DNA from: JAJRTE01 sp964418585 | GTDB lineage: Bacteria > Myxococcota_A > UBA796 > JAJRTE01 | NCBI GenBank assembly: GCA_964418585.1 | Contig: CAYQMG010000045.1 | Location: forward strand, 1-64,000 | Direction of reading: 5' to 3' | Length of the DNA stretch: 64,000 nucleotides | Shown here: piece by piece, positions 43,887 through 52,900 of the stretch | How positions within the stretch are numbered: the stretch's first letter is position 1 | Layout of the letters: each line of letters begins with the position of its first letter | Position numbers and translations under genes: made by a program | The notes under the pieces: generated by a model | What the model was told of the DNA's origin: nothing | Database searches by the model: none | Seen by the model: only the letters and a program-made list of their open reading frames with translations

Positions 43887-45266
43887 TCAGTTTCTCAGGG
43901 ACTGAATAGGAGCCGGGATACGCCCGCCGGCCCGGACGAACCCCCGCGCCGAGAAACTGTTCACCGCCATGATCGGAGCCTCGCCCAACAACCCTCCGAA
44001 AACGGCGCGATCCCCCACTCCCTTGCCTGGAACCGGGATGATCCGCACGGCAGTCGTCTTGTTGTTCATCACCCCGATGGCGGCCTCGTCGGCGATGATC
44101 GCGGCGATGGTCTCGGGAGGCGTATCCCCCGGGATGGCCACCATGTCCAGGCCCACCGAGCAGATGCTGGTCAAGGCCTCGAGCTTTTCGAGGGTCAGGG
44201 CGCCTGCGTCCACTGCTTCGATCATTCCCCGGTCCTCACTCACCGGGATGAACGCGCCAGACAACCCACCCACGTACGAGGATGCCATCACCCCGCCCTT
44301 TTTGACCGCATCGGTCAGGAGGAAAAGCGCTGCGGTGGTACCCGGCGCCCCTGTCCGTTCCAGTCCCATCGCCTCGAGAATGTTGGCAACGGAATCGCCC
44401 ACCGCCGGAGTCGGCGCGAGGGAGAGGTCCACGATCCCGAATTTCACGCCGTTGCCCAGTCGCCGCACGACCTCCCGGCCGGCCCACTCCCCGGCCCGGG
44501 TCACCTTGAATGCTGTTCGCTTCACCGTATCGGCCAGGGCACCCAGATCCACCGGTCGACCCGATTCCTTGAGTTCCTGAATCGCCTTCAGGACCACGCC
44601 CGGACCGGAGACTCCCACATTGATCACACAGTCCGGTTCCCCTACCCCAACCATGCCGCCGGCGATGAACGGATTGTCCTCCGCAGCGTTGGCAAACACC
44701 ACCAACTTGCAACAGCCGATGGCATCCCGGTCGGCCGTGCGGCGCGCCGTTTCCAGGATCACTTCCGACATCCTGGACACCGCGTCCATGTTGATCCCCG
44801 CCCGACTGGTGGCCACGTTCACGGAACTGCACACCCTCGAGGTTTCGGCCAGGACGGTCGGAATTGCGTCCAGCAGCGCCCGGTCCCCCGGCGTGATCCC
44901 CTTGTGTACAAGGGCGGAAAACCCGGCCAGGTAGTCCACTCCCAGGTCGCGCGCTACCCGGTCGAGTGTGCGGGCCAGGGGAAGCATCGCGTCCGGCCCG
45001 GCCGCTCCAGCGATGAGCGCGATGGGGCTGACCGATACCCGCTTGTTCACGATGGGGATCCCGAAATCGTCCTCGACCGATCGGGCAACCCGGACCAGGT
45101 CCTTGGCGCACCGATGGATCTTGTCCCGCACGCGGCGACACAGTTCCGGAACCGAAGGGGAGACGCAGTCGTGGAGCGAGATCCCCATGGTGACGGTTCG
45201 AACGTCCAGATGGTTGGAATACACCATCTGGATGATCTCCCGGATTTCCTCGATCGACCAGTACAT
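43887..45266 (-). CDS. UPF0210 / PFL-family protein
   Basis: 459 residues matching the UPF0210 (DUF711) family, related by fold to pyruvate formate-lyase/glycyl-radical barrels but lacking proven activity. Recognised motifs: TVTMGISLHDC, GIPIVNKRVSVSPIAL, GGMVGVGEPDC and GLSGAFIPVSED. The start at 45266 is taken since GTG four codons earlier adds nothing conserved. In many genomes an ACT-domain gene sits directly before it, as here (51 nt gap), implying a functional pair. Here the pair sits at the end of a microcompartment-vertex operon. Confidence 0.92.
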   Translation of the reverse strand: MYWSIEEIREIIQMVYSNHLDVRTVTMGISLHDCVSPSVPELCRRVRDKIHRCAKDLVRVARSVEDDFGIPIVNKRVSVSPIALIAGAAGPDAMLPLARTLDRVARDLGVDYLAGFSALVHKGITPGDRALLDAIPTVLAETSRVCSSVNVATSRAGINMDAVSRMSEVILETARRTADRDAIGCCKLVVFANAAEDNPFIAGGMVGVGEPDCVINVGVSGPGVVLKAIQELKESGRPVDLGALADTVKRTAFKVTRAGEWAGREVVRRLGNGVKFGIVDLSLAPTPAVGDSVANILEAMGLERTGAPGTTAALFLLTDAVKKGGVMASSYVGGLSGAFIPVSEDRGMIEAVDAGALTLEKLEALTSICSVGLDMVAIPGDTPPETIAAIIADEAAIGVMNNKTTAVRIIPVPGKGVGDRAVFGGLLGEAPIMAVNSFSARGFVRAGGRIPAPIQSLRN

Positions 45267-45317
45267 CCCACACACCCATCAGGGGCCTCGCGGACAGCCC
45301 CTGCCTTGCCGTCGGGG

Positions 45318-45815
45318 TCAAATACGTTGCATACCCCGAAAAATCTCCTCGTGAACAGCCACCACCTGCACCCCCAATCGCTGGCCCTGGGCCAGGAGGC
45401 GCTGCTTCAACTCGTTGAAGTTGCGCCCCCTCCGTGAAAGGCCGTTCAAGTCCAGGATCATGATCATCGTGAAGAATCCGCCCACGATGGTCTGCGAAAT
45501 GTCCAGGATGTCGGCGTCGAATTCGGCTACCAGCGAGGCGAACGCGGCCACGATCCCGGTCCGGTTCATCCCGGTCACGGTCACCACACCCCGGTTTTGA
45601 AGTTCGGGTTGCTCGCCGGCCTTGCAGCGGACACACTCGGCGTACCCGGGTGCGGCAGCAGGAGCGCTCGAGAGGTCCGTGGACGCCCCCCCCCGCCGGT
45701 CCACGGCGTCGACCACCTCGCGGACGATGGCCTGGACCACCTCGGGGTCGACCTCGCCCACCTCCTGGCGCACCAGGCGGACGATTTCTTCTTCCATGCC
45801 TTGCTCAATCGCCAT
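45318..45815 (-). CDS. ACT-domain protein with N-terminal encapsulation-peptide-like helices
   Basis: 165 residues. The C-terminal 90 match the stand-alone ACT (UPF0237) protein usually paired with UPF0210: VVTVTGMNRTGIVAAFASLV and QTIVGGFFTMIMILDL. ACT domains bind amino acids or nucleotides and regulate partners. The first 42 residues are extra and comprise two short amphipathic segments, MEEEIVRLVRQEV (7-19) and EVVQAIVREVVDAV (25-38). They resemble the encapsulation peptides that dock cargo to microcompartment shells. A linker with CVRC follows. The ATG follows GAGGAG and overlaps the last BMC-P gene by 11 nt. Confidence 0.88.
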   Translation of the reverse strand: MAIEQGMEEEIVRLVRQEVGEVDPEVVQAIVREVVDAVDRRGGASTDLSSAPAAAPGYAECVRCKAGEQPELQNRGVVTVTGMNRTGIVAAFASLVAEFDADILDISQTIVGGFFTMIMILDLNGLSRRGRNFNELKQRLLAQGQRLGVQVVAVHEEIFRGMQRI

Positions 45816-46146
45816 GGGAACTCCTCGCGCTTTCCTCCGGGTCCGGGTTCACGGAAAACCGGTCCACGATGGCCACGACCGCGGCATCCACCGGGATTGA
45901 CGGCCTGGCGTCCTCGGGCAAGTCAGGCTCGAGAGACACCCGGGCGGCATGACCGTATGCGACGACGACATCTTCGCCGGGCCCGGCGCCGTAACAATCT
46001 GCGGCGACCACGGCATCGCTGGTGGGTTCGCCCCGTCCTGCGAGCGCATCCAGGGTGTAGGGCCGCACCAGCAACAGCTTGACCCCCTCCAGTTCCTGCC
46101 ATTTCACCGTCGACCAGACGACGCCGACGACCCGGGCCAAAAACAT
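45805..46146 (-). CDS. BMC-P shell vertex protein (EutN/CcmL family), fourth copy
   Basis: 113 residues. The N-terminus FLARVVGVVWSTVKWQELEG and the core PVDAAVVAIVDRF match the EutN/CcmL pentamer family that caps the vertices of bacterial microcompartments. It has a short acidic C-terminal extension. It lies seven nt after the third copy and overlaps the ACT gene by 11 nt. ATG at 46146 is preceded by GAGGTG. Confidence 0.9.
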   Translation of the reverse strand: MFLARVVGVVWSTVKWQELEGVKLLLVRPYTLDALAGRGEPTSDAVVAADCYGAGPGEDVVVAYGHAARVSLEPDLPEDARPSIPVDAAVVAIVDRFSVNPDPEESARSSHGD

Positions 46147-46153
46147 GACCACC

Positions 46154-46459
46154 TCACCATGTTTTTTCGAAGACCTCTGCCAGCACCACGGACACGGCGG
46201 CGTCGGCGAGCACGGTGCCACGCCCGCGGGGAGAAACCGCGTTCCGGGCCCCACTCCCCCAACTCACCAGGACTTCCTGCCCAGGCGCTGCGTCCAGGGT
46301 GTCGATGGCCACCACCACCTCGCCGGTGGGAACGCCTCTTCCGGACCCGCCCTCTTGCTCGGCGGCACGGATCACCTCGACCATCACCAGCTTGCGACCG
46401 GCCATGGCGGGATGTTTCCTGGTCGCCCACACTTCCCCGATGATTCGCCCGCGTATCAT
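46154..46459 (-). CDS. BMC-P shell vertex protein (EutN/CcmL family), third copy
   Basis: 101 residues, close to the usual length. IRGRIIGEVWATRKHPAMAG is the family N-terminus; VVVAIDTLDAAPGQEVLVSWGS the central region. The C-terminal strand (AVSVVLAEVFE) diverges from the usual AVVGIVD pattern. Its ATG overlaps the second copy's TGA (ATGA), so translation is coupled, with GAGAGGGGG upstream. Confidence 0.9.
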   Translation of the reverse strand: MIRGRIIGEVWATRKHPAMAGRKLVMVEVIRAAEQEGGSGRGVPTGEVVVAIDTLDAAPGQEVLVSWGSGARNAVSPRGRGTVLADAAVSVVLAEVFEKTW

Positions 46460-46824
46460 GCCCCCTCTCCCGTTTTCCACCCGGGTGGCGTCACCCCCTT
46501 TGGCAACGGTCCGGGTTCGAAACAAAACGGGGCATCCGGGTCGGACCAGGCGGCGGGGTCCACCTCGGTGCGATCCACCACCGCACAGACGGCGGCCTCC
46601 ACGGGATAGTTGCGCCCGCCCAGACTCCATCGGGCCGGGGTGCCGAACGTGACCACCACGTCGTCGCCCACACCGGCGTCGAGACGGTCCACAGCCACGA
46701 CGTGCGCGGCGTCGTGCGGGGGGAGGTACCACCCGTAAGGACGGACGACGAGAAGTTTCTGTCCGTCCAGGCGCGTATCCTTTCGCGTGGCCCAGACGGT
46801 TCCCACGACCCTCCCGAGAAACAT
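46456..46824 (-). CDS. BMC-P shell vertex protein (EutN/CcmL family), second copy
   Basis: 122 residues. FLGRVVGTVWATRKDTRLDG, KLLVVRPYG and the strand AVCAVVDRTEV place it in the EutN/CcmL family. A C-terminal extension of about 30 Pro/Gly-rich residues exceeds the usual domain and could face outside or bind other shell parts. GGGAGGG precedes the ATG at 46824; the first copy ends 50 nt upstream. Confidence 0.9.
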   Translation of the reverse strand: MFLGRVVGTVWATRKDTRLDGQKLLVVRPYGWYLPPHDAAHVVAVDRLDAGVGDDVVVTFGTPARWSLGGRNYPVEAAVCAVVDRTEVDPAAWSDPDAPFCFEPGPLPKGVTPPGWKTGEGA

Positions 46825-46874
46825 GCACCCTCCCTGTGGGCACGGACCAGTCCGTCCCCGATTGAGGACGAGCA

Positions 46875-47186
46875 TCACCCGCGTTCGGGCACCCGCCCCG
46901 CCGGTTCGTCGGCCATCCAGACGTCGTCCACGATGGCGATCACCACGTCCTTGGCCGGGACCCCCTCGCCAAACCCGATGTCTCGCACCCGACTGCCGTG
47001 CGCCACCAGCACCCGGTCTCCGGGGCCGGCCTGCAACCGGTCGAGCGCCACCCAGGTGGTTTCTCCAGGGGCAAGACCTCCCCCGGCACCGAACTCCAGG
47101 GCACGGACCTCGAGAAGCTTTACCGACTCCAGGCCCTCCGCCCGCACGTCCCCCCACAAAGCCCGCTCCACTCGTGCCAGTCTCAT
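46875..47186 (-). CDS. BMC-P shell vertex protein (EutN/CcmL family), first copy
   Basis: 103 residues: MRLARVERALWGDVRAEG, VKLLEVRAL, DRLQAGPGDRVLVAHGS and the closing VVIAIVDDV match the pentamer fold. It is the most divergent of the four at its N-terminus, lacking the usual ATxK motif. Its ATG overlaps the TGA of the dehydrogenase gene by four nucleotides, tying the enzyme and shell genes into one transcript. Confidence 0.85.
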   Translation of the reverse strand: MRLARVERALWGDVRAEGLESVKLLEVRALEFGAGGGLAPGETTWVALDRLQAGPGDRVLVAHGSRVRDIGFGEGVPAKDVVIAIVDDVWMADEPAGRVPERG

Positions 47187-48367
47187 GAGAACCGCACCAT
47201 GATTTTGCCGTCCGTCCGTGTGGTGGATCGCTCGAGGGCGTCCAGCACCTGGGCGAACGGGTAGCGGGCCGTGATCATCTTCGCCGCCGGAATCCGCCCG
47301 GTGGCGAGCATCCGAATGATATTCGGAAAGATACCGTAACCCGCGTGGCCTCGAGCACCCGCGATGGAGTTTGCATTGCTGACGAGGACATCGAGCTGGG
47401 CTTCCACCGCGGTGGCCGCGCGCCCCAGGTAGACCATTTTCCCGTTTGGTGCGTAACTCTGCTCAATCTCCGGCACCGTGTGGGGCGCTGCACCGGCCGC
47501 CTCGACGAGCATGTCGGCCCCATGGCCGTCGGTGATGTCCATGACGATTTCGTGCGGAGAGGTGCCTTCCCGTGCCAGAGCGATGGGATTGTAGGCCGCG
47601 TCCGCGCCCATCTCCACGGCCAGGTTGCACCGCTGGTCAACCACGTCGAACACCACGATCCGGGCTGCCCCGGCAGCTCGAGCCATCAGCACTGCGCCGA
47701 GGCCGATGGGACCTGCTCCGAACACTGCGACATGAGCACCGGGAAGGAATCCGCCGGCAGACACGAACATGCCATTGTAGGAGCAACCAATCGGCTCGAT
47801 CAAGGCGCCGATTTCGTACATCTCCTGGTCGGAATTGCACACCTGACGCAGGTCGTCGAGCTTCCAGCAGTATTTCTCCTTGACCGCGATATACTCGGCA
47901 AAGGCCCCCGGGGAACTGAACCCCACCATCTCCAGGTGCCGACACTGGTTCGGGTGGCCGGTTCGACAGGGGCGACACACGCCGCACCACAACATGCCCT
48001 CGGGAGCCACCGGGTCGCCCACCTTGAGTGTGGTGACGGCCCGTCCCACCTCGACCACCTCTCCGGAGTACTCGTGTCCCATGATGACCGGGAGCTTGAC
48101 AGGTCCAGAGAAGATCACATAGCCGTCGGGGTCGGTTTCAAAGCAGTGGGTATCGCTGCCGCACACGCCGCAGGCCTTGACCTTGAGCAGCACCTCGTCG
48201 TCGGCAATGCGGGGAACAGGCTGGTGCTCGAGCGTGATCTTCGGGTTGCGCCAGACCGCGCTGGCGCAGGTGGCCTTTCCGCTCTCCTGCTCTTGCCGGC
48301 TCACCACGTAGCCGTCCTTTGGATCCCAGTCTCCCCTCAGCACGAGTGCTTGCATGTTGTCACCCAT
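47183..48367 (-). CDS. zinc-dependent medium-chain alcohol/polyol dehydrogenase
   Basis: 394 residues of the MDR superfamily. Catalytic-zinc region ACGVCGSDTH and GHEYSGEVVEVG; structural-zinc cysteines in CGVCRPCRTGHPNQC; NAD-binding VFGAGPIGLGAVLMA. The overall look resembles Thermotoga-type scyllo-inosose/threonine-like dehydrogenases, so a polyol or alcohol substrate is likely but not proven. It has no obvious encapsulation peptide. ATG at 48367 follows GGAGG; the next ATG (48355) is less well spaced. It leads the operon with four BMC-P genes. Confidence 0.9.
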   Translation of the reverse strand: MGDNMQALVLRGDWDPKDGYVVSRQEQESGKATCASAVWRNPKITLEHQPVPRIADDEVLLKVKACGVCGSDTHCFETDPDGYVIFSGPVKLPVIMGHEYSGEVVEVGRAVTTLKVGDPVAPEGMLWCGVCRPCRTGHPNQCRHLEMVGFSSPGAFAEYIAVKEKYCWKLDDLRQVCNSDQEMYEIGALIEPIGCSYNGMFVSAGGFLPGAHVAVFGAGPIGLGAVLMARAAGAARIVVFDVVDQRCNLAVEMGADAAYNPIALAREGTSPHEIVMDITDGHGADMLVEAAGAAPHTVPEIEQSYAPNGKMVYLGRAATAVEAQLDVLVSNANSIAGARGHAGYGIFPNIIRMLATGRIPAAKMITARYPFAQVLDALERSTTRTDGKIMVRFS

Positions 48368-48504
48368 GGAGCGCCTCCAGTCTCGTCGTCGAGTGATTCC
48401 AGACGTGTCCGCGCAGCGGACCCCGGGGCCGGGCGAAGTCCGACCTCGAGCCAGCAAAGCCTACCCTGGAATGGAGGCGAGATCAACGGCAATCACCGCC
48501 GTCC

Positions 48505-49338
48505 TCATGCCTGCGGGTGCGCCCGGGAGTTTTCGTGTCCTTCGGGAGAGAAGAAGAGGTAGGCCCCGTATCCCACGACCTCGGTCCTGGGGCCTGCCGT
48601 ATCACCGGAATTCCGCAGGTCCACGGTGTGCACCCGCAGGCCCTTGCGCCGGGCCACCACCAACAGGCCGCGAAGGGGGTAGAACCCGCACGCCTGATGG
48701 TGGTCGATCCGGTCCGGGTCCAGGTCCTCGATGGCCCGGGACACGGCGGCGTCGAGTTTGCGGGCAACCTCGTAGGGTTCGTAATGACTCAGGTCCGAAC
48801 TCACGACCACGAGGGTTTCGGGTCCTCCCCACAGGGATTCCAGCACCTCGGCGACCTGCTCCGGAGTGGCGCTGCCGACCACGAGGGGCACGAGGGAAAA
48901 GGCATCGAGCGTTTCCTGGAGGAATGGGAGGTGCACCTCGAGGCTGTGCTCGAGGGCATGGGCGGCGTTGGAGACCTGCACCTGGGGCAACCTGGCCAGT
49001 GCAGCACACGCGTCGGCGTCGAGGGGCACGTCTCCGAGGGGAGTACGAAAAGCGTCGACCGAGGGCAATGCCAGACCGACGACCGGGAAACGATGTGCAG
49101 GACCCAGGAGCACGACCCGGGTAATGGTCGAGCGTGCGGGCAGGAGATGGACATAGGCGGAGCCGGCGATGGGCCCGGAGTAGATGTACCCTGCATGAGG
49201 CGCCACGAGCGCCTTGGGCACGGCGTCCCCGTCCATCTTCCTCGCCGTTTCCAGGTACCCTGCCACGGCCCGCTTCACCTCTCGAGCGTCGGCCGGATAG
49301 AAGCTACCAGCGACTGCGGGTTGTCTCACGGCAGACAT
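48505..49338 (-). CDS. amrB: MEMO1-family protein, AmmeMemoRadiSam protein B
   Basis: 277 residues. Family motifs: VRQPAVAGSFYP at the N-terminus, APHAGYIYSGPIAGSAY, LLGPAHRF, EHSLEVHLPFLQ and SSDLSHYEPY, whose His/Asp/Cys-like residues correspond to the MEMO metal site. In the AmmeMemoRadiSam set it works with an AMMECR1 protein and a radical SAM enzyme; neither lies beside it. Function remains poorly known. GGAG precedes the ATG at 49338. The 137-nt gap to the dehydrogenase allows but does not prove co-transcription. Confidence 0.92.
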   Translation of the reverse strand: MSAVRQPAVAGSFYPADAREVKRAVAGYLETARKMDGDAVPKALVAPHAGYIYSGPIAGSAYVHLLPARSTITRVVLLGPAHRFPVVGLALPSVDAFRTPLGDVPLDADACAALARLPQVQVSNAAHALEHSLEVHLPFLQETLDAFSLVPLVVGSATPEQVAEVLESLWGGPETLVVVSSDLSHYEPYEVARKLDAAVSRAIEDLDPDRIDHHQACGFYPLRGLLVVARRKGLRVHTVDLRNSGDTAGPRTEVVGYGAYLFFSPEGHENSRAHPQA

Positions 49339-49662
49339 GGCTCACTCCAGGGAACGAGGTTCGCAATTCGGCGTGCGCACGCCGGTTCTCTCGGCACAGG
49401 ATACCGCCAGGGCGATGGTGGGTGCAAGAGAGAACTTGAGGGTGTTCCCGGCGAGTTTGAGACGTTCGGCGGGTCTGGATTCCCCGGAATCGGGTCGAGG
49501 CGGAGTTGTGTCGTTGCGATGTGGTCGAAAATGGGGAACTGCGGGGCAGGGGAAGCGTGCGGGGGGAGGTGTGGAGGAAACTTGGCCGTGTAACGGTAGA
49601 GATCGGTTGCAGGGATGGGACATGTGGAGCCCAAGTGGAGCCAATTCGTGAGCAAAATGGCA

Positions 49663-49691
49663 TTGACAGGCGTGGAACACTACGGTATCGT
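49663..49691 (+). promoter_or_regulatory. promoter of the TonB-dependent receptor operon
   Basis: Perfect TTGACA (49663-49668), 17-nt spacer, TATCGT (49686-49691). Transcription from here would give a leader of about 215 nt before the ATG at 49913, which includes the triple repeat at 49841-49870. Confidence 0.6.
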
Positions 49692-49840
49692 CGCATAAGT
49701 TTGGACAGCCGTATCGAGTCCCCCCGTTGCGGCGAGGCCGATGGTTGGAAGGAGTTGGAAAGCGGGCCTTTCTGCGATTCGTTCGGTGCTGTGACGGAGA
49801 AGAGCGCCGCGCGAAGGTCGTATTACATTGGGTTGACTTG

Positions 49841-49870
49841 TTCAATCATGTTCAACAACGTTCAACAAAC
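49841..49870 (+). repeat. three direct 10-bp repeats in the receptor leader
   Basis: TTCAATCATG, TTCAACAACG and TTCAACAAAC lie head to tail with exact 10-bp spacing, one helical turn, 42 nt before the receptor start. The same face of the helix is repeated, as in multi-site operators. They could also act in the RNA leader. A TTGACT sits just upstream (49833-49838). Confidence 0.5.
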
Positions 49871-49912
49871 CTGGGTCTCATTCGTTCCACAACCCCTGAT
49901 GAGGAGTAAAGG

Positions 49913-52900
49913 ATGATTCCACTCGAGAATCAGCGCGGAAGGTCATGGATCTTCGTGGTCCTGGCACTTCTACTGGCGTCGGCCACCGCAATGGCTGGGA
50001 CGACCGGAAACCTGACCGGTTACGTGGTGGGTCCTGATGGCGCCCCCCTTCCGGGCGTCACGGTGACGGTCACTGCGCCGGTGCTGCAAGGCAGCCGGAC
50101 GGTCACAACCGATTCCCAAGGCTTTTATCGCCTGACACAACTCCCCCCCGGCGACCGGTACAATGCCCGATTCGAGGCGACCGGCTACAAGCCCACCGTG
50201 CGGTCCGGTATCGTGATCCACATCGACGAGACCATCAAGCTTCCCACAGTGAAGATGCAGACCGTGCAGGTCGAGGAAGCGATCGAGGTGGTGGAGGTGG
50301 CCCCGGTCATCGACCAGGGTTCCACGACCATCGGCCGCAACCTCACCAATGAGTTCCTTGAAGCAATCCCGACCGCCCGTTCGACCACCGGCGTGCTCAC
50401 GTTGGCCCCGGGTTCTGCGAGCGACTCCTACGGTGTGTCGTTCCGTGGAGCGACGTCGCCGGAGAACCACTACGTCATCGACGGGTTGAACACGACCGGC
50501 GTGATGTACGGGACGGCTTCCTCCTCGCTTCCCATCGAATTCATTCAGGAAGTGCAGGTGAAGACCGGTGGCTATGAGCCCGAGTATGGGCGTGCGACCG
50601 GTGGCCAATCGATCGTGATCACCAAGAGCGGTGGTAACGAGTTCCATGGAGACATCTTCCTCTACACCACGCCCATCGAGGGTGAGCGTTCGACGGTGGT
50701 GAGCGGGGAGGACTATCCGGGCACGGCGCACGAGGAGGCTTCCTATATTGCGCAGTCGAAGCTGATTCACAGCTCCCAGATCGGATTCGACCTGGGCGGC
50801 TACATCATCAAGGATCGCCTTTGGTTCTTCGTCGGGTACGCTCCGTCCCTGTATCGGCGGGACTACGGGTATGAATTCCGGCTCCCGAGCACGTTCACGG
50901 ACGAGCAGCGTGAGAAGCTGGCCAACAACATCAACCCCGAAGTGCCTCTGAGCGAGAATGCGATCTGGGACAGCTACAAGAGCCTGTCTCACTACTTCAT
51001 GGCGAAGTTCACGTTGAACATCAACCAGAACCACTCGGTGTGGGTCTCCTTCTCCGGGAAGCCTGGCAAGGGCTGGGGATACCTGGGTGGCCACAACGGT
51101 CTTCCGAGCAGCTTCATGGGAACCATCGAGGCGGGCGCGGTGGACTACATCTTGTCCTACAACGGGAAGTTCCTCGGCGGACTGGTCAACCTGGACACGA
51201 TTCTCGGGTACCATACCGAGTACGGCCGGACCATTCCGTTCACCGGGATCTATGAGAGCGCGTCCGGCAACAGCCCCTACGACGGCCAGGAGTTCGATGG
51301 CAATACCTACTTGTACTACCACTCGAACTACGATTTCGCCGCACCGGGCTTCACCTGTGAGACGACCGACGGCGAGCAGGTGCCCTGCTACCGCTACGGG
51401 TTCATGACCGGTGGCTACGGGTTCGTCGAGGACACGAACGCGAGCCGTCTCACCTTCAAGCCGATCCTGTCCATCTACCTGAACAACATGGTCGGCAACC
51501 ACGTGATCAAGCTCGGTGGCGACTATGAGCGCAACCACGTGGTCAACGCCAAGGGGTACACCGGCGGTTTCTACACGGTGGACCGGGGCTCCTACCACTA
51601 CGAGAGGTACTACTCGCTGGCCGGAGAGCCGGTGGACGTGCTGAACACCGACACCTTCACCCACAACTCGGCCGCCTTTGCCCAGGACAACTGGAGCGTG
51701 CTCTCCAACCTGACCCTGAGTCTCGGCGTCCGCTGGGAACAGCAGATTCTGCAAGACATCAATGGTGTCACGCGGCTGAAGATCGACGACAACATCGCGC
51801 CTCGCGTCGGTATCATCTATGACCCGACCAAGCAGGGCCGCAGCCGAATCATCGCCAACTTCGGCCGATACTACTCCTCCATCCCGCAGGACCTGAACGA
51901 CCGGGCGATGGTTCCGGAAGGATTCCTCTACTTCCGTTTCTACGACTCGGAATATCCCAACTACGAGCCCGGCACGTATGAACTGCCGGTGGAAGAGGCG
52001 TGGCTGAACTTCGGTCAGGAGCAGGCCTACATCCAGAAGGACCTCAAGGGCATGTACTCCGACGAAATCGTGATCGGCTTCGACTACGAGGTCATGAAGG
52101 ACATCGGGGTGGGCGTCAATGCCGTGCAGCGGAAGCTGGGCAACATCATCGAGGACATCTCCCCGGATGACGGAAATACCTACCTCGTCGCCAACCCGGG
52201 CGCCGACCCGATGCAGTTCTACGGCGTGGACCCGGAGAACCCGGATGGCCCCTCGGTGCTCGTCACCGACGAAAATGGCGACCCGGTCACGTTCCGGCGC
52301 TGCTTCGCCGGGATGGACCCTCTGTCCCAGGCTCCGGTCACCTACTGCTTCCCCAAGGCCACCCGGACCTACCGTGCGCTCGAGTTCACCTTCCAGAAGC
52401 GGTTCTCCGACAACTGGCAGGCTCAGGCATCCTACACGCTGTCCAGGACCTGGGGTAACTACCCCGGCCTCTTCACCGAGTCCAACCTCCAGCTCGACCC
52501 CAACATCACGTCCATGTACGACGTGGCCAGCGCCCTCGCCAACCGCGACGGGCTCCTCGAGCAGGACCGGACCCACAACATCAAGCTGGCCGGTGCTTAC
52601 CTGTTCAACTTCGGCACCTCGCTCGGCGTGACCACCTTCATCTACTCCGGAACGCCCATCGCGTTCCTCGGCTACAACGCCGCTTACTTCGGCCCTGAAA
52701 CCTTCATCCTCCCCAGAATGGCTACTCCGGAGTTCCACAGCGACGGCACCACCTACGACGTGAAGTCCCGGACGCCCTGGATTTACTACGTCAACGCCAA
52801 CGTTCGACACCACTTCCGGTTCGCCAACAAGCACTCACTGGTACTCGGATTCCTCGTCTCCAACGTCCTCAATGCGCAGGGCGCCACCCGGATCGACCAG

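Noticed and set aside
45805..47186. Possibility that the four small genes are carboxysome genes
   Set aside because: No RuBisCO, carbonic anhydrase or carboxysome shell gene is near; the family fit is to EutN/CcmL pentamers in general.
49970..52834. 954-codon open frame antisense to the TonB receptor
   Set aside because: Shadow of a strongly supported outer-membrane receptor gene; Val/Asp/Arg/Gly-rich composition is the mirror of the coding strand.
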